A stretch of 64,000 bases of DNA from Paenibacillus camerounensis (GTDB taxonomy: Bacteria > Bacillota > Bacilli > Paenibacillales > Paenibacillaceae), in the NCBI RefSeq assembly GCF_000723885.1, contig NZ_CCDG010000042.1:51029-115028 (forward strand). Direction: 5' to 3'. The notes beneath the pieces are model-generated. The model was not told the origin of the DNA and ran no database searches. It saw nothing but the letters and a program-made list of their open reading frames with translations. This document shows, piece after piece, positions 16,932 to 25,897 of this stretch; position 1 is the stretch's first letter, and each line of letters begins with the position of its first letter. The position numbers and the translations under genes were made by a program.

Positions 16932-17891
16932 TTATTTAAACCAGCCGCTCCGCCGGAACCAGAGAAACATGCCTCCCCCAAGCAGCAGCATGACCAGCAG
17001 AATAGCCGGATACCCGAAGCTCCAGCCCAGCTCAGGCATTACGTTAAAATTCATCCCGTAGATGCCGGCGATCAGCGTCAGCGGCATGAATACGGTCGTG
17101 ATGACCGTCAGCGTCTTCATAATCGAATTCATCCGGTTCGAATTGAGCGAGATGTAGCTGTCACGCAGATCGGCAGTCATTTCCCGGTCCACCTCAATCA
17201 TATCGGTCAGCTTCAGCAGATGGTCATGGATATCACCGAAATAGACCCGCTCCTCCCCGTTGCTCTGGACATGCTGCGAGTTGACGATCCGGTACATCAG
17301 ATCACGCATCGGTACAATCGTCCGCCGCAGCTTCAGCAGCCGACTGCGCACCTTGAACACCTGGCTCATCAGCTCTTCTACGGATTCTTTTTCACCCATG
17401 CCCTCAAGATCCGCCAGCTCATCCTCCAGGTTGTACAGGCTTGGAAAATACCGGTCAACCAGCTTGTCCATCACGGTATAAGCCGCAGCCACCGGACCGC
17501 CCGACCAGTTCTTGCGGCTGTGAATTTCCGCCTGCACCAGCGCCCAGGCCTCGTCCATTTCCGGCTTCTGCTGGTGGTGATAGGAGACGAGGAAGCCCGG
17601 GCTCAGGAACAGGTCTATCTCCTCTGCCTCCAGCGTCTGCTCATTAAGTGCATGCAGCACAAAAAACTGCACATCCTCATAATAATCCAGCTTGGGCCGC
17701 TGCAAAGTATGCATGCAGTCCTCAATCGCCAGGGGGTGGAAGTGGAAATAGCTGTCCAGCAGCCGTGTCTCCTCCGCCGTCGGTGCATTGAAATCCGCCC
17801 AGATCCAGGCATAATCAGCAATCGCCATGCTCTGGAGAGGCAGGCCGGTCAGCACCTCCCCCTGATGGGTTACCGCCAGTGTACGTATCAT
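16932..17891 (-). CDS. corA: CorA-family magnesium/divalent cation transporter
   Basis: This 319-residue protein is a CorA channel: a long soluble N-terminal domain (about residues 1-260) and two C-terminal membrane helices, the first ending in the family signature YGMN (in GIYGMNFNVMPEL). The C-terminus is basic, as usual. It imports magnesium in a pentamer. Start ATG 17891 follows GGAGG. No magnesium riboswitch is visible upstream. Confidence 0.92.
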   Translation of the reverse strand: MIRTLAVTHQGEVLTGLPLQSMAIADYAWIWADFNAPTAEETRLLDSYFHFHPLAIEDCMHTLQRPKLDYYEDVQFFVLHALNEQTLEAEEIDLFLSPGFLVSYHHQQKPEMDEAWALVQAEIHSRKNWSGGPVAAAYTVMDKLVDRYFPSLYNLEDELADLEGMGEKESVEELMSQVFKVRSRLLKLRRTIVPMRDLMYRIVNSQHVQSNGEERVYFGDIHDHLLKLTDMIEVDREMTADLRDSYISLNSNRMNSIMKTLTVITTVFMPLTLIAGIYGMNFNVMPELGWSFGYPAILLVMLLLGGGMFLWFRRSGWFK

Positions 17892-18004
17892 GAATGAGAC
17901 CTCCGTTTACTCCTGCTTCCCTTGCTGCAGCGCTCTATTCCTACTATTGTACAGCATGAGACGGCCATCGCCCAAATTCCACTCCGCTAAGGACTTCTCT
18001 GCGC

Positions 18005-18047
18005 AAAAAAATAACCCCCGTCCGCAAATCAGCGGCTATGGTGGTTA
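18005..18047 (-). terminator. Terminator downstream of glnL
   Basis: Read on the minus strand, AACCACCATAGCCGC pairs imperfectly with GCGGACGGGGGTT and is followed by ATTTTTTT (18005-18012). It lies 300 bases after the glnL stop and before corA. Confidence 0.65.
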
Positions 18048-18129
18048 CTTCGTAACATTATAAGCTGAACCGGCTATGAAAGGTCAGCCGCATATCAGGC
18101 GCCTTACTTAACCTGATTATATTAGGCAG

Positions 18130-18335
18130 CCGGCATTTAGTTTGATTTTCGCCACTTCATTTGCGGATTCCAAGGTCTTTACCATGATTAGCTGGAAAAA
18201 CGTCAGTTAATTCGGCACATTTATTGCTCTGGACGCTTTTTTGGCGAAATTAAGTTACCTTTTTCCAATTAAGCGCCCGATGATAGGCTACTTCCGCAAA
18301 TTAACTCCACTTAATCCGGTATCCGTATCCATAAG
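18130..18335. repeat. AT-rich dispersed repeat, copy 1
   Basis: The segment contains TTAGCTGGAAAAACGTCA and, about 75 bases later, the inverted counterpart CTTTTTCCAATTAAG, with TTAATTCGG and AAATTAAGT between. A related arrangement occurs at 50146-50340. No protein is encoded. Confidence 0.55.
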
Positions 18336-18347
18336 CCGCAACCCGCC

Positions 18348-19250
18348 TCACCGTCCAAGCCCCTCCAGCAGCTCCAGATGCAGCACCTGCAGGAACTTTT
18401 TGATGTTGACCTTCACCTTGCCGGAATCCCGGCCCAGCTCAATCTCCTTCATCTTCAGCCGGACCTCCTCGAAGTCGAAATAGAGCGGCGCGTAGTGCTC
18501 GAACTTCGGATTGCCGTAGTCGGTCAAGCCGATTGAGGCGAGGTTGGCCAGCCCTGCGGACAGGGCACGGCGCAGCCGCTGCTCGATTGCCTTCACTTCC
18601 TTGGCGGCCTCTTGCGGCGAGGATTTATAGGTGGCCGCAGCCATCTCGTACAGCTCCTTGAGCGGCGGAAGTGTGCGGTTATCCTCTCTAGCCGCTACCA
18701 GCTCCATCATCAGGATAATGTCTCGGCTGCCCCCCTCCGAGATCATGCCCATATTCATCAGAATAGGCTGGATAATCTCTTTAACGGTCCGCTTGCTCAC
18801 CGCCGCCTGCACCAGTCCGAACTGCAGCCCCTCCAGCTTGCCGAGGCTCGACTTGATCTCATCCAGGTAACGGTTAATCGCATACCGCTCATTCACCTTA
18901 TGCAGCACCGATTCGACCTCAATCTTATTGATCGGCTTGCGGATGAAGAACTCGATGCCGCTGCGGTAGGCGCGCCCGACCATATCCCCGTTCTCGATCT
19001 GCGAGATCATGACGAATTTGGAGCGGCAGCCCTGAGCCTGCAGGGAATCGATTGTCTCGATGCCGTCCTGGTCCGGCATCAGCAGATCCATCAGCACAAT
19101 ATCCGGACGCTCCTCCAGAATCAGACGCACACCGTCCTGCCCGCCTTCCGCTGTACCAACCACTTCTCCAAGCCCGCTGTCCTCGATGATATGCTGCAGC
19201 ATTCTTCTGGCAGTGGCATCATCATCCACAATACAGAAAGATAACGGCAT
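18348..19250 (-). CDS. glnL: GlnL (YcbB)-family response regulator
   Basis: This 300-residue regulator has a receiver domain (acidic pocket at residues 9-11, phospho-acceptor Asp55 in LMDLLMP, Lys105 region FIRKP) and a C-terminal YcbB-type DNA-binding domain rather than a common helix-turn-helix class. In B. subtilis GlnL responds to glutamine through GlnK and activates glutamine uptake genes. Here it is the last gene of the operon glnQHMPKL, starting 3 bases after glnK. The ribosome site AAGGGGGAG lies in the end of glnK. Confidence 0.85.
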   Translation of the reverse strand: MPLSFCIVDDDATARRMLQHIIEDSGLGEVVGTAEGGQDGVRLILEERPDIVLMDLLMPDQDGIETIDSLQAQGCRSKFVMISQIENGDMVGRAYRSGIEFFIRKPINKIEVESVLHKVNERYAINRYLDEIKSSLGKLEGLQFGLVQAAVSKRTVKEIIQPILMNMGMISEGGSRDIILMMELVAAREDNRTLPPLKELYEMAAATYKSSPQEAAKEVKAIEQRLRRALSAGLANLASIGLTDYGNPKFEHYAPLYFDFEEVRLKMKEIELGRDSGKVKVNIKKFLQVLHLELLEGLGR

Positions 19251-19253
19251 TCC

Positions 19254-20543
19254 CTACTCCCCCTTCCGCAGCCCGCTTGTCGGTATCTTAATCTGAAACC
19301 TGGCCCCGCCCAGCTCCGAGACCGGATCAACGGAAATCTGCCCTGCAAATAAATGGACAATATCCCGCACATGCGACAGCCCGATCCCCGTAGCCGCCAC
19401 ACCCTCCTGATTAAACTTGGTCGTAAAGCCCGGCTCGAACAGCAGCTCACGGTCACGCTCCTTAATCCCGCCGCCGCTGTCAGCCACTCGAAAGACGGTA
19501 TATTCCCCGTCCTCTCGCACATCCAGGGTAATGCTGCCGTTACCTTGTATCACTTCAACCGCATTCGCTGTAAGATTGCCGAGCAGAGTCAACAGGGGAG
19601 TATAGCTGGCGGTAATATAGTCTGAGGTCATATTTAAAGTGAACTGAATGTGCTTGCCGAGCATTTCGGCATATTTGGCATTGCTCTTCATCGCAAAATT
19701 CATAATGACGGACAGCGGCAGATCACCGGTCACCTCACGGTCGGCCAGCTTCACAAGCCCCGCCAGAATGCGCTGCGAATCCTTCTTCACTTCATGAATC
19801 TGCTGCGTGATATCAAGCACCTGGCGGCTGTACGGCTGCTGCGTCCCCTCCGCCTTAAGACTGCGGTACAGCTCGTAGCTGCTAAGCGTAACACTCTCCA
19901 GTGTGCCAATTGATTTTTTCAGATAAAAGACTTCACCATACAGCCCGGAGCTGAAGCTCATCATCTGCTCCATCCGCCGGTTCTGCTCCCGCTGCGTAAT
20001 CCGCAGCTGGCTGACAGCAATACTGCTGTAGACACCGGTTGTGAAATACGTGCGGACGACGGCTATCGCCATCAGAAAGGTCCATTCATTCAGCCGGAAG
20101 GAGGCAGAATCCAGCACAATCAGCCGGGTCAGCAGCTCCATTTCGTTCGACAGGAGATCAATCACCGCCGCAACACCGCCCAGCACGAGCGGGTGGAACG
20201 TATCGATCCGGCTTTTGATCAGACTCATCAGCACGGCGAAGACCATATAGTAGATCATTGCCGAGAAATGGCTTGTCAGGCTCTCCATAGCCGAAGCTCC
20301 GCTGCCGCCCACAGCATCCATCCCTGTGCGGAACAGCAGCACCACAATTCCCGTGACAATCCCTGTCGTAATATAAGGCAGACGCCTCATTAAAAGCAAA
20401 AACAGCAGAAAAGCACTGCTGCCCATTGCAATCCGGAAAACATCGCCGTCAAACGGATTGATTTTGAATTCTCCGGCTATTGCTGTACCGAAAGCTGCCA
20501 TGAATATCTGCACGGCTCTATTTTTGAGTATAAATTGTCCCAT
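19254..20543 (-). CDS. glnK: GlnK (YcbA)-family sensor histidine kinase
   Basis: This 429-residue membrane kinase has about six hydrophobic segments in its first 175 residues, then a cytosolic part with the His box IHEVKKDSQRILAGL, the N-box GNLTANAVEVI and G-boxes GGGIKERD and GIGLSHVRDIV. This matches GlnK of bacilli, the glutamine-responsive partner of GlnL. I chose ATG 20543: an in-frame GTG at 20549 sits only 2-3 bases from the GGAG site, while the ATG is 8 bases away. It follows glnP by 79 bases on the same strand. Confidence 0.85.
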   Translation of the reverse strand: MGQFILKNRAVQIFMAAFGTAIAGEFKINPFDGDVFRIAMGSSAFLLFLLLMRRLPYITTGIVTGIVVLLFRTGMDAVGGSGASAMESLTSHFSAMIYYMVFAVLMSLIKSRIDTFHPLVLGGVAAVIDLLSNEMELLTRLIVLDSASFRLNEWTFLMAIAVVRTYFTTGVYSSIAVSQLRITQREQNRRMEQMMSFSSGLYGEVFYLKKSIGTLESVTLSSYELYRSLKAEGTQQPYSRQVLDITQQIHEVKKDSQRILAGLVKLADREVTGDLPLSVIMNFAMKSNAKYAEMLGKHIQFTLNMTSDYITASYTPLLTLLGNLTANAVEVIQGNGSITLDVREDGEYTVFRVADSGGGIKERDRELLFEPGFTTKFNQEGVAATGIGLSHVRDIVHLFAGQISVDPVSELGGARFQIKIPTSGLRKGE

Positions 20544-20628
20544 CAACACTACTCCTGCTTATGTTGTTGTCAACTATACTACCATAACAAACGGTTGTTT
20601 TATATGCCTGACACACTAATTCTTGAAA

Positions 20629-21279
20629 TTATACCGTTTTATGCTCCAGGCGTCTGGATACCAGCGACAGCAGGTAATTCACAACGAAGTACATCAGGGC
20701 AACCATCAATAAGATAGGAATCGTGTAGCTCTCCTTCTGGCCCATAACAATCTTCGCATTATGCATCAGCTCCGGCAGTGCAACAATCGTCGCCAGCGAC
20801 GTATCCTTGAGCAGTGAGATGAACTGGCTGACCAGCGGCGGTACCATATGTCTTAGTCCTTGCGGGAGTACAATATGCCACAGGGTCTGGAAGCTGCTGA
20901 GTCCGGACGAGCGTGCGGCTTCAATCTGCCCTTTATCAACAGCAGCCAGGCCTCCGCGTACAATCTCGGCAATCATTGCTGCTTCAAATACGGTAAGTGC
21001 AGCAATTGCAGCTGTAATCAGCCCCAGCTTGATCCCGATCTCCGGCAGCGCAAAGCGCACGAAAAAAATAATCAGCAGCAGCGGCAGGTTACGGATCAGT
21101 TCAACCAGAAAGAACATGACCGGTGAGAGCACCGGAACCTCCGCATAGCGGATCACACCGACAACTACGCCGATGATAAAGCTCAGAATAATCGATACAA
21201 ATGCCACAATCAGCGTGATATACAGGCCGTCCATCAAAAAAACTAAATTAGCGGGTGAAAATGCACCGGCAAAATCCAT
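20629..21279 (-). CDS. glnP: Glutamine-type ABC transporter permease (GlnP)
   Basis: This 216-residue membrane protein is a HisMQ-type permease with about five helices and the EAA loop EAARSSGLSSFQTLWHIVLPQGLR that docks on the ATPase. It pairs with the very similar permease encoded just upstream (25-base gap). Together with glnQ and glnH it would import glutamine or a similar polar amino acid. Confidence 0.87.
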   Translation of the reverse strand: MDFAGAFSPANLVFLMDGLYITLIVAFVSIILSFIIGVVVGVIRYAEVPVLSPVMFFLVELIRNLPLLLIIFFVRFALPEIGIKLGLITAAIAALTVFEAAMIAEIVRGGLAAVDKGQIEAARSSGLSSFQTLWHIVLPQGLRHMVPPLVSQFISLLKDTSLATIVALPELMHNAKIVMGQKESYTIPILLMVALMYFVVNYLLSLVSRRLEHKTV

Positions 21280-21304
21280 ACGATCCCTCCTCAGGTGCTT
21301 CGTT

Positions 21305-21955
21305 CTAGTACTTGCTCTGCAGTCTGCGTTCCCATACCCTTACGCCGTAGCTAAGCGGTACAGTGAGCACCAGATAGAATACCGCTACAAAAATATAAGT
21401 ATCGAACGTACGGTACGTCTCCGTGGAAATACTGTCCGCGAAGTACATCAGGTCAAATCCGGCGACAAGCGTCAGCACGGACGAGTTCTTAATCAGGTTA
21501 ATGAACTGGTTGCCGAGCGGCGGAATAACCAGCTTAATTGCCTGCGGGAGAATAATATGCACCATCGCCTGGACATAGCTGAGGCCGGACGAACGGGACG
21601 CCTCCATCTGCCCTTTAGGAACAGCCATAATGCCAGCGCGGATCGCCTCAGCAATAAAAGCCGAGGTATATACCGCGAGTCCGATCGTTCCCGCCTTGAA
21701 GCCGTCGAGCGTAAAGCCGATTGCCGACGGGCCATAATAGAAAATACATACCACGAGCAGCAGCGGAATATTGCGGATGAACTCCACATAGCCCGTTCCG
21801 AACCAGCGCAGTGCTTTAATGGTAGTAATCCGGAACACCGCAATTACTGTCCCGATCACGAAGCTTCCGATCAGTGCCAGTACACTGGACAGCAGAGTCC
21901 CCCAGAACCCTCTCAGATATAGATCAAAATAATTAGTCAATATCGAAAAATCCAT
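21305..21955 (-). CDS. glnM: Glutamine-type ABC transporter permease (GlnM)
   Basis: This 216-residue HisMQ-type permease has an EAA loop beginning EASRSSGLSYVQAM. The frame is open from a GTG at 21964, but ATG 21955 is better placed behind AGGTGAG. It forms the membrane heterodimer with GlnP. A stem-loop separates it from glnH, which would let the binding protein be made in excess. Confidence 0.87.
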   Translation of the reverse strand: MDFSILTNYFDLYLRGFWGTLLSSVLALIGSFVIGTVIAVFRITTIKALRWFGTGYVEFIRNIPLLLVVCIFYYGPSAIGFTLDGFKAGTIGLAVYTSAFIAEAIRAGIMAVPKGQMEASRSSGLSYVQAMVHIILPQAIKLVIPPLGNQFINLIKNSSVLTLVAGFDLMYFADSISTETYRTFDTYIFVAVFYLVLTVPLSYGVRVWERRLQSKY

Positions 21956-22030
21956 CACTCTCACCTACCCTTGCCTGCAAAATAATATATCCCGCTTATC
22001 CGTTTTTGGCGTCTTCCCTTCTTACAAGAA

Positions 22031-22070
22031 GAAACGGCAGAGCCGACCTGTACAGGCCGGGTACCGTTTC
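22031..22070 (-). promoter_or_regulatory. Intercistronic stem-loop between glnH and glnM
   Basis: GAAACGG (22031-22037) pairs with CCGTTTC (22064-22070) and encloses the palindrome CCTGTACAGG (22047-22056). On the minus strand it is followed by TTCTTCTTG. This is the usual site of a processing or attenuation hairpin after a binding-protein gene. Confidence 0.65.
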
Positions 22071-22102
22071 GCTGTCCTTATAGGGCAAGAATAATTCCAG
22101 GC

Positions 22103-22948
22103 TTATTTCGCTGGAGCTTTACCGATCCATTTAGTATAGATTGCATCGTATTCACCGTTCGCCTTCAGTTCAGTCAAAGTATCGTTGACAGCCTGAACAA
22201 CGTCAGTGTTACCTTTTTGTATAGCAATCCCGTAAGGCTCATCCGTGAACGGTTCGCCAACAACCTCGTAGCCTTCATCTTGAGAAGCCATACCGTACAG
22301 AATCGCATCGTCTGTTGTCAGCGCATCCCCTTGGCCTGCCTTCAGGGCTGCGAAGGCATCCTGATAGTTATCGAATTCCAGCACAGTGATGCCCGGAACC
22401 TTTTCTTTGATGTTCTTGATTGAAGTAGCCCCCTTGGAGCCGAGGATCTTTGTATCCTTAGTTACACTTTCAAGTCCGGTGATCGGGCTGCCCTTTTTAA
22501 CGAGCAGAGACTGTCCGGCCTGGAAGTATACGTCGGAGAAGTCAACTTCCTTCTTACGTTCCTCAGTAATCGTCATCGTAGCTACAACCATATCAATCTC
22601 ACCGTTGTTCAGCATCGGAATCCGTGTCTTGGACGTAACTTCCTTCAGCTCAATTGCGTTTTCGTCGCCCAGGATATGCTTGGCAATGGCTTTGGAGATA
22701 TCGATATCGAAGCCTTCCACGTTACCGGAAGCAGGGTCCTTCAGTCCGAACAGCCGGGTATCGTACTTCACACCGACCAGCAGCTTGCCGCGTTCCTTGA
22801 TCTTGGCAACCGCGGCCGAATCCGTTGATTCTCCGGCAGTATTACCGCCCCCAGCATTCCCGGTGTTATTATTGCCGCAGCCGGCAATTACGAACAGTGC
22901 AGCAACCAGCAGCAGGCTTACCCATTTCACGCTCTTGATCTTCATCAT
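22103..22948 (-). CDS. glnH: Glutamine-type ABC transporter substrate-binding lipoprotein (GlnH)
   Basis: This 281-residue lipoprotein has a basic start, a hydrophobic core and the lipobox VIAGC with Cys24, then a Gly/Asn-rich linker. The rest is a family-3 solute-binding domain (GFDIDISKAIAKHILG, VDFSDVYFQAGQSLLVKKG). It delivers a polar amino acid to GlnM-GlnP. ATG 22948 and 22945 are both possible behind GGGAGGAAG. Confidence 0.9.
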   Translation of the reverse strand: MMKIKSVKWVSLLLVAALFVIAGCGNNNTGNAGGGNTAGESTDSAAVAKIKERGKLLVGVKYDTRLFGLKDPASGNVEGFDIDISKAIAKHILGDENAIELKEVTSKTRIPMLNNGEIDMVVATMTITEERKKEVDFSDVYFQAGQSLLVKKGSPITGLESVTKDTKILGSKGATSIKNIKEKVPGITVLEFDNYQDAFAALKAGQGDALTTDDAILYGMASQDEGYEVVGEPFTDEPYGIAIQKGNTDVVQAVNDTLTELKANGEYDAIYTKWIGKAPAK

Positions 22949-22979
22949 TTCTCTTCCTCCCCATAATCTGTATATTTGG

Positions 22980-23708
22980 TTAATGGCTTAACACACGGCT
23001 GAGAAACGTACGTGTCCGTTCTTCCTTGGGACTGGCGAAGAATTCCGCCGGCGCCGCTTCCTCCACAATCTGTCCCTGATCCATAAAGATCACCCGGTCA
23101 GCAACCTCTTTGGCAAAGCCCATCTCATGTGTCACAACCACCATTGTCATTCCCTCGCGGGCCAGGTTACGCATGACATCCAGCACCTCGCCGACCATCT
23201 CCGGATCAAGCGCCGAGGTGGGCTCGTCGAACAGCATAATCTTCGGCTTCATGGCCAGACCCCGGGCTATAGCGACACGCTGCTGCTGTCCGCCGGACAG
23301 CTGGTTCGGGTACGACTGTGCTTTATCGGCAATCCCGACCTTTTCCAGGTAATACATGGCTGTCTTCTCCGCCTCTGCCTTAGGCAGCCCGAGCACCTTG
23401 ACCGGTGCCAGCGTAATGTTGTCGATCACCTTTTTATGCGGATACAGATTGAAATGCTGGAACACCATCCCGATCTCCTTGCGCAGCTTGTTAATGTCTG
23501 TTTTGCGCTCATTTACCGTTATTCCGTCAACAGTCAGTCCGCCGCTGGTTATCGTCTCCAGCCGGTTGATACAGCGCAGCATTGTGCTTTTACCGGACCC
23601 GGAAGGGCCAACCACAACAACCACTTCCCCTTCCTCAACATGCAGGTCAATACTTTTCAGCACATGGAAATGCCCGTAATGCTTCTCTACCTGATGAAAA
23701 TCAATCAA
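22980..23708 (-). CDS. glnQ: Glutamine-type ABC transporter ATPase (GlnQ)
   Basis: This 242-residue ATPase has Walker A GPSGSGKST, signature LSGGQQQR, Walker B IMLFDEPTS and the H-loop VVVTHEMG, all typical of polar amino acid uptake systems. It is first in the operon glnQHMPKL. The start codon is TTG at 23708, with AAAGGAGGAC 7 bases upstream; no ATG is available in frame. Confidence 0.92.
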   Translation of the reverse strand: MIDFHQVEKHYGHFHVLKSIDLHVEEGEVVVVVGPSGSGKSTMLRCINRLETITSGGLTVDGITVNERKTDINKLRKEIGMVFQHFNLYPHKKVIDNITLAPVKVLGLPKAEAEKTAMYYLEKVGIADKAQSYPNQLSGGQQQRVAIARGLAMKPKIMLFDEPTSALDPEMVGEVLDVMRNLAREGMTMVVVTHEMGFAKEVADRVIFMDQGQIVEEAAPAEFFASPKEERTRTFLSRVLSH

Positions 23709-23807
23709 CGACAGTCCTCCTTTACAAGCTTTTATAGTTAGCTGGCTTTAACCCGTTCTCTGTTAGCTATCGTAACACTTAAAACACACCTTACTGCGAA
23801 GACTACC

Positions 23808-23827
23808 ATATCCTACAATATCCTACG
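23808..23827. promoter_or_regulatory. 10-bp tandem repeat upstream of glnQ
   Basis: ATATCCTACA and ATATCCTACG follow each other with an exact 10-base period, about 100 bases upstream of the glnQ start. One helical turn spacing suits a head-to-tail regulator such as GlnL. Within the 361-base gap 23709-24069 the only other structures are two terminators. Confidence 0.45.
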
Positions 23828-23954
23828 ATTTATTGTAAAACTTCATGTCATTTTATTTTCTGAAAGTGAGATATTTCATTTTCTTTTTGCCCCGATTAAT
23901 GTTTTTTATCGGATTGATGTGACTTTTTGTGACCTTTTCTCTTGTAAAGCACAA

Positions 23955-23974
23955 AAGACACCTCGCGGTGTCTT
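23955..23974 (-). terminator. Second terminator after the Pit gene
   Basis: AAGACACC-TCGC-GGTGTCTT; on the minus strand it is followed by TTGTGCTTT. Confidence 0.5.
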
Positions 23975-24012
23975 CGGCTGTATCCGGTATGTATGTAGGT
24001 CTCCTGGGCAAC

Positions 24013-24055
24013 AAAAAAAGATGTCAGCAGCCGTTAGTGGCCTCCATGACATCTT
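24013..24055 (-). terminator. Terminator of the DUF47-Pit operon
   Basis: AAGATGTCA (24018-24026) pairs with TGACATCTT (24047-24055); on the minus strand a run of T follows (24013-24019). Confidence 0.8.
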
Positions 24056-24069
24056 CATTACCCTACCTT

Positions 24070-25059
24070 TTAGAAGAAAAGCTTGCAGATTAATCCGGCC
24101 AGCACTGCACTGATCGGAATCGTAATGAACCAGGTAACAATAATCCGTCCGGCTACTCCCCATTTCACTGCGGAGAAACGCTTGGCCGAACCTACACCGA
24201 GAATCGCCGAGGTAATGGCATGCGTCGAGCTGACCGGCAGGTGCAGCAGGGTAGCGGTAAAAATAACGGATGCGGCAGACATGTCCGCAGCGAAGCCGTT
24301 AATCGGCTCAATTTTGAAAATCTTCGTACCCATCGTCTTGATGATTTTCCAGCCGCCGATTGAGGTTCCTAGTGCCATGGACGTTGCTGCTGCAATTTTT
24401 ACCCACAGCGGAACTTCCATCGTTTCCAGGCGTCCCGAGGTCACGAGCGCAAAGGTGATAATCCCCATCGCCTTCTGGGCATCATTCGTACCGTGCGTAA
24501 AGGATTGCAATGCAGCCGTAATGACCTGCATGGAGCGGAACCCTTTGTTGACGGTATGCGGACTGCGTTTGGCAAAGATCCATTTCAGGATCGTCATTAC
24601 AATATAACCGATCACAAAAGCGATCAGCGGGGAGAAAATAAGCCCCTCCACTATTTCAATAAAGCCCTCCCACTTAATATGGTCGGAGCCTGCACCTACA
24701 TACACTGCACCGGCTAAAGCACCGATCAGGGCATGAGAGGAGGAAGAAGGAATCCCGAACCACCAGGTGACCAGGTTCCAGATAATAGCCGCAATCAGAG
24801 TCGCTGCTACTATATTTATCCCGTTATCCAGCAAGGTCGGATCGGTAATGCTGCCGCCGATTTTTTTGGCTACCCCTGTGAACATCAGCGCCCCTACAAA
24901 GTTCATGAGTGCTGCAAGGATGATAGCGGTACGCGGTTTAAGCGCACGGGTGGAGACGGAAGTGGCGATTGCGTTCGCTGTATCATGGAAGCCGTTGATG
25001 AAATCAAAGGCCAGTGCAAGAAAAATTACAAAACCCAGCATTAATAATGATGTTTCCAT
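24070..25059 (-). CDS. pit: Inorganic phosphate transporter, PiT family
   Basis: This 329-residue membrane protein is a low-affinity phosphate/cation symporter. It has the two PiT signature regions: DFINGFHDTANAIATSVSTRAL near residue 20 and SFTHGTNDAQKAMGIITFALV near residue 190, plus about ten hydrophobic segments. It lies 13 bases after the DUF47 gene on the same strand, the classic YkaA-PitA pair. Confidence 0.93.
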   Translation of the reverse strand: METSLLMLGFVIFLALAFDFINGFHDTANAIATSVSTRALKPRTAIILAALMNFVGALMFTGVAKKIGGSITDPTLLDNGINIVAATLIAAIIWNLVTWWFGIPSSSSHALIGALAGAVYVGAGSDHIKWEGFIEIVEGLIFSPLIAFVIGYIVMTILKWIFAKRSPHTVNKGFRSMQVITAALQSFTHGTNDAQKAMGIITFALVTSGRLETMEVPLWVKIAAATSMALGTSIGGWKIIKTMGTKIFKIEPINGFAADMSAASVIFTATLLHLPVSSTHAITSAILGVGSAKRFSAVKWGVAGRIIVTWFITIPISAVLAGLICKLFF

Positions 25060-25072
25060 ATCTTAGAGCCCC

Positions 25073-25690
25073 TTATGAGTTGCGCATGATGATCGATTCC
25101 AGCATGTTGGCTACGTCCTCGCATTTATCCGTGGTCGTCTCCAGCCGCTCGTAGAGCTCTTTGCGCTTGATCAGCTCAATAGGGTCTTTGACTGTTTCGA
25201 AAAGATGTTTGGTGCAGATCCGCAGCACTTCATCACCCTGGTTCTCCAGGTCGTTGAGGCGAATCGTATACTCACGGATGGCAAGCAGCTTCTTCTGCGA
25301 GAGCAGATGAACCGCTTTTTGAATCTCATAGGCAGACTGGCGGAGAATTTCAGCAAACTGCACGATATATTCATCAGCATCCAGCAGGTTGTACATATAG
25401 AAACGTGAAGCAGAAGCCTCCAGGCCGTCCATAACATCATCCATGCTGGTGATCAAATCCATAATGTCATCGCGTTCGAGCGGAGTGATGAACGTCTTGT
25501 TCAGTTCCTTGATAACAGTGTGCGTGTACGTATCGCACTGGGATTCGTATTTCTTCATCACTGCAGCGAAAGTATCGATATTTTCCCGGAGATTACTGAT
25601 ATTCTGAGCGAAATAATCAGCTGACTGAACGATGGTATCCGCCATATTTTCTAGTGTCTCAAAGAAAATATCCTTCTTTTTCAACTTCAT
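25073..25690 (-). CDS. DUF47 (PhoU-like) Pit accessory protein
   Basis: This 205-residue helical cytosolic protein belongs to the DUF47/YkaA family, distantly related to PhoU: Asp/Glu-rich helices such as LERDDIMDLITSMDDVMDG could bind metal. It is encoded directly upstream of the PiT transporter and probably modulates it. The ribosome site AAAGGA is close to the ATG. Confidence 0.88.
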   Translation of the reverse strand: MKLKKKDIFFETLENMADTIVQSADYFAQNISNLRENIDTFAAVMKKYESQCDTYTHTVIKELNKTFITPLERDDIMDLITSMDDVMDGLEASASRFYMYNLLDADEYIVQFAEILRQSAYEIQKAVHLLSQKKLLAIREYTIRLNDLENQGDEVLRICTKHLFETVKDPIELIKRKELYERLETTTDKCEDVANMLESIIMRNS

Positions 25691-25744
25691 TTCCTTTAAA
25701 CCCCTTTACATAAAATTGCCGTGAGAGTCTGGAATGCCATCCAA

Positions 25745-25773
25745 AATGTAAGCAGCATGAAAATGAATGACAA
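25745..25773 (-). promoter_or_regulatory. Promoter of the DUF47-Pit operon
   Basis: On the minus strand TTGTCA (25768-25773), a 17-base spacer and TACATT (25745-25750) lie 55 bases before the start. Two TTAACAATT copies 22 bases apart (25839 and 25861, plus strand) lie further upstream and could be a regulator site. Confidence 0.5.
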
Positions 25774-25897
25774 CCCTTGTTATCTTATCATATCCACACT
25801 GGGGATAGAAGAAAAAAAGCGAACTTTTTTACGTTATATTAACAATTTCGTCGAACTTACTTAACAATTCTCTGAACCGCCATTTTTTCGTTCGTCT

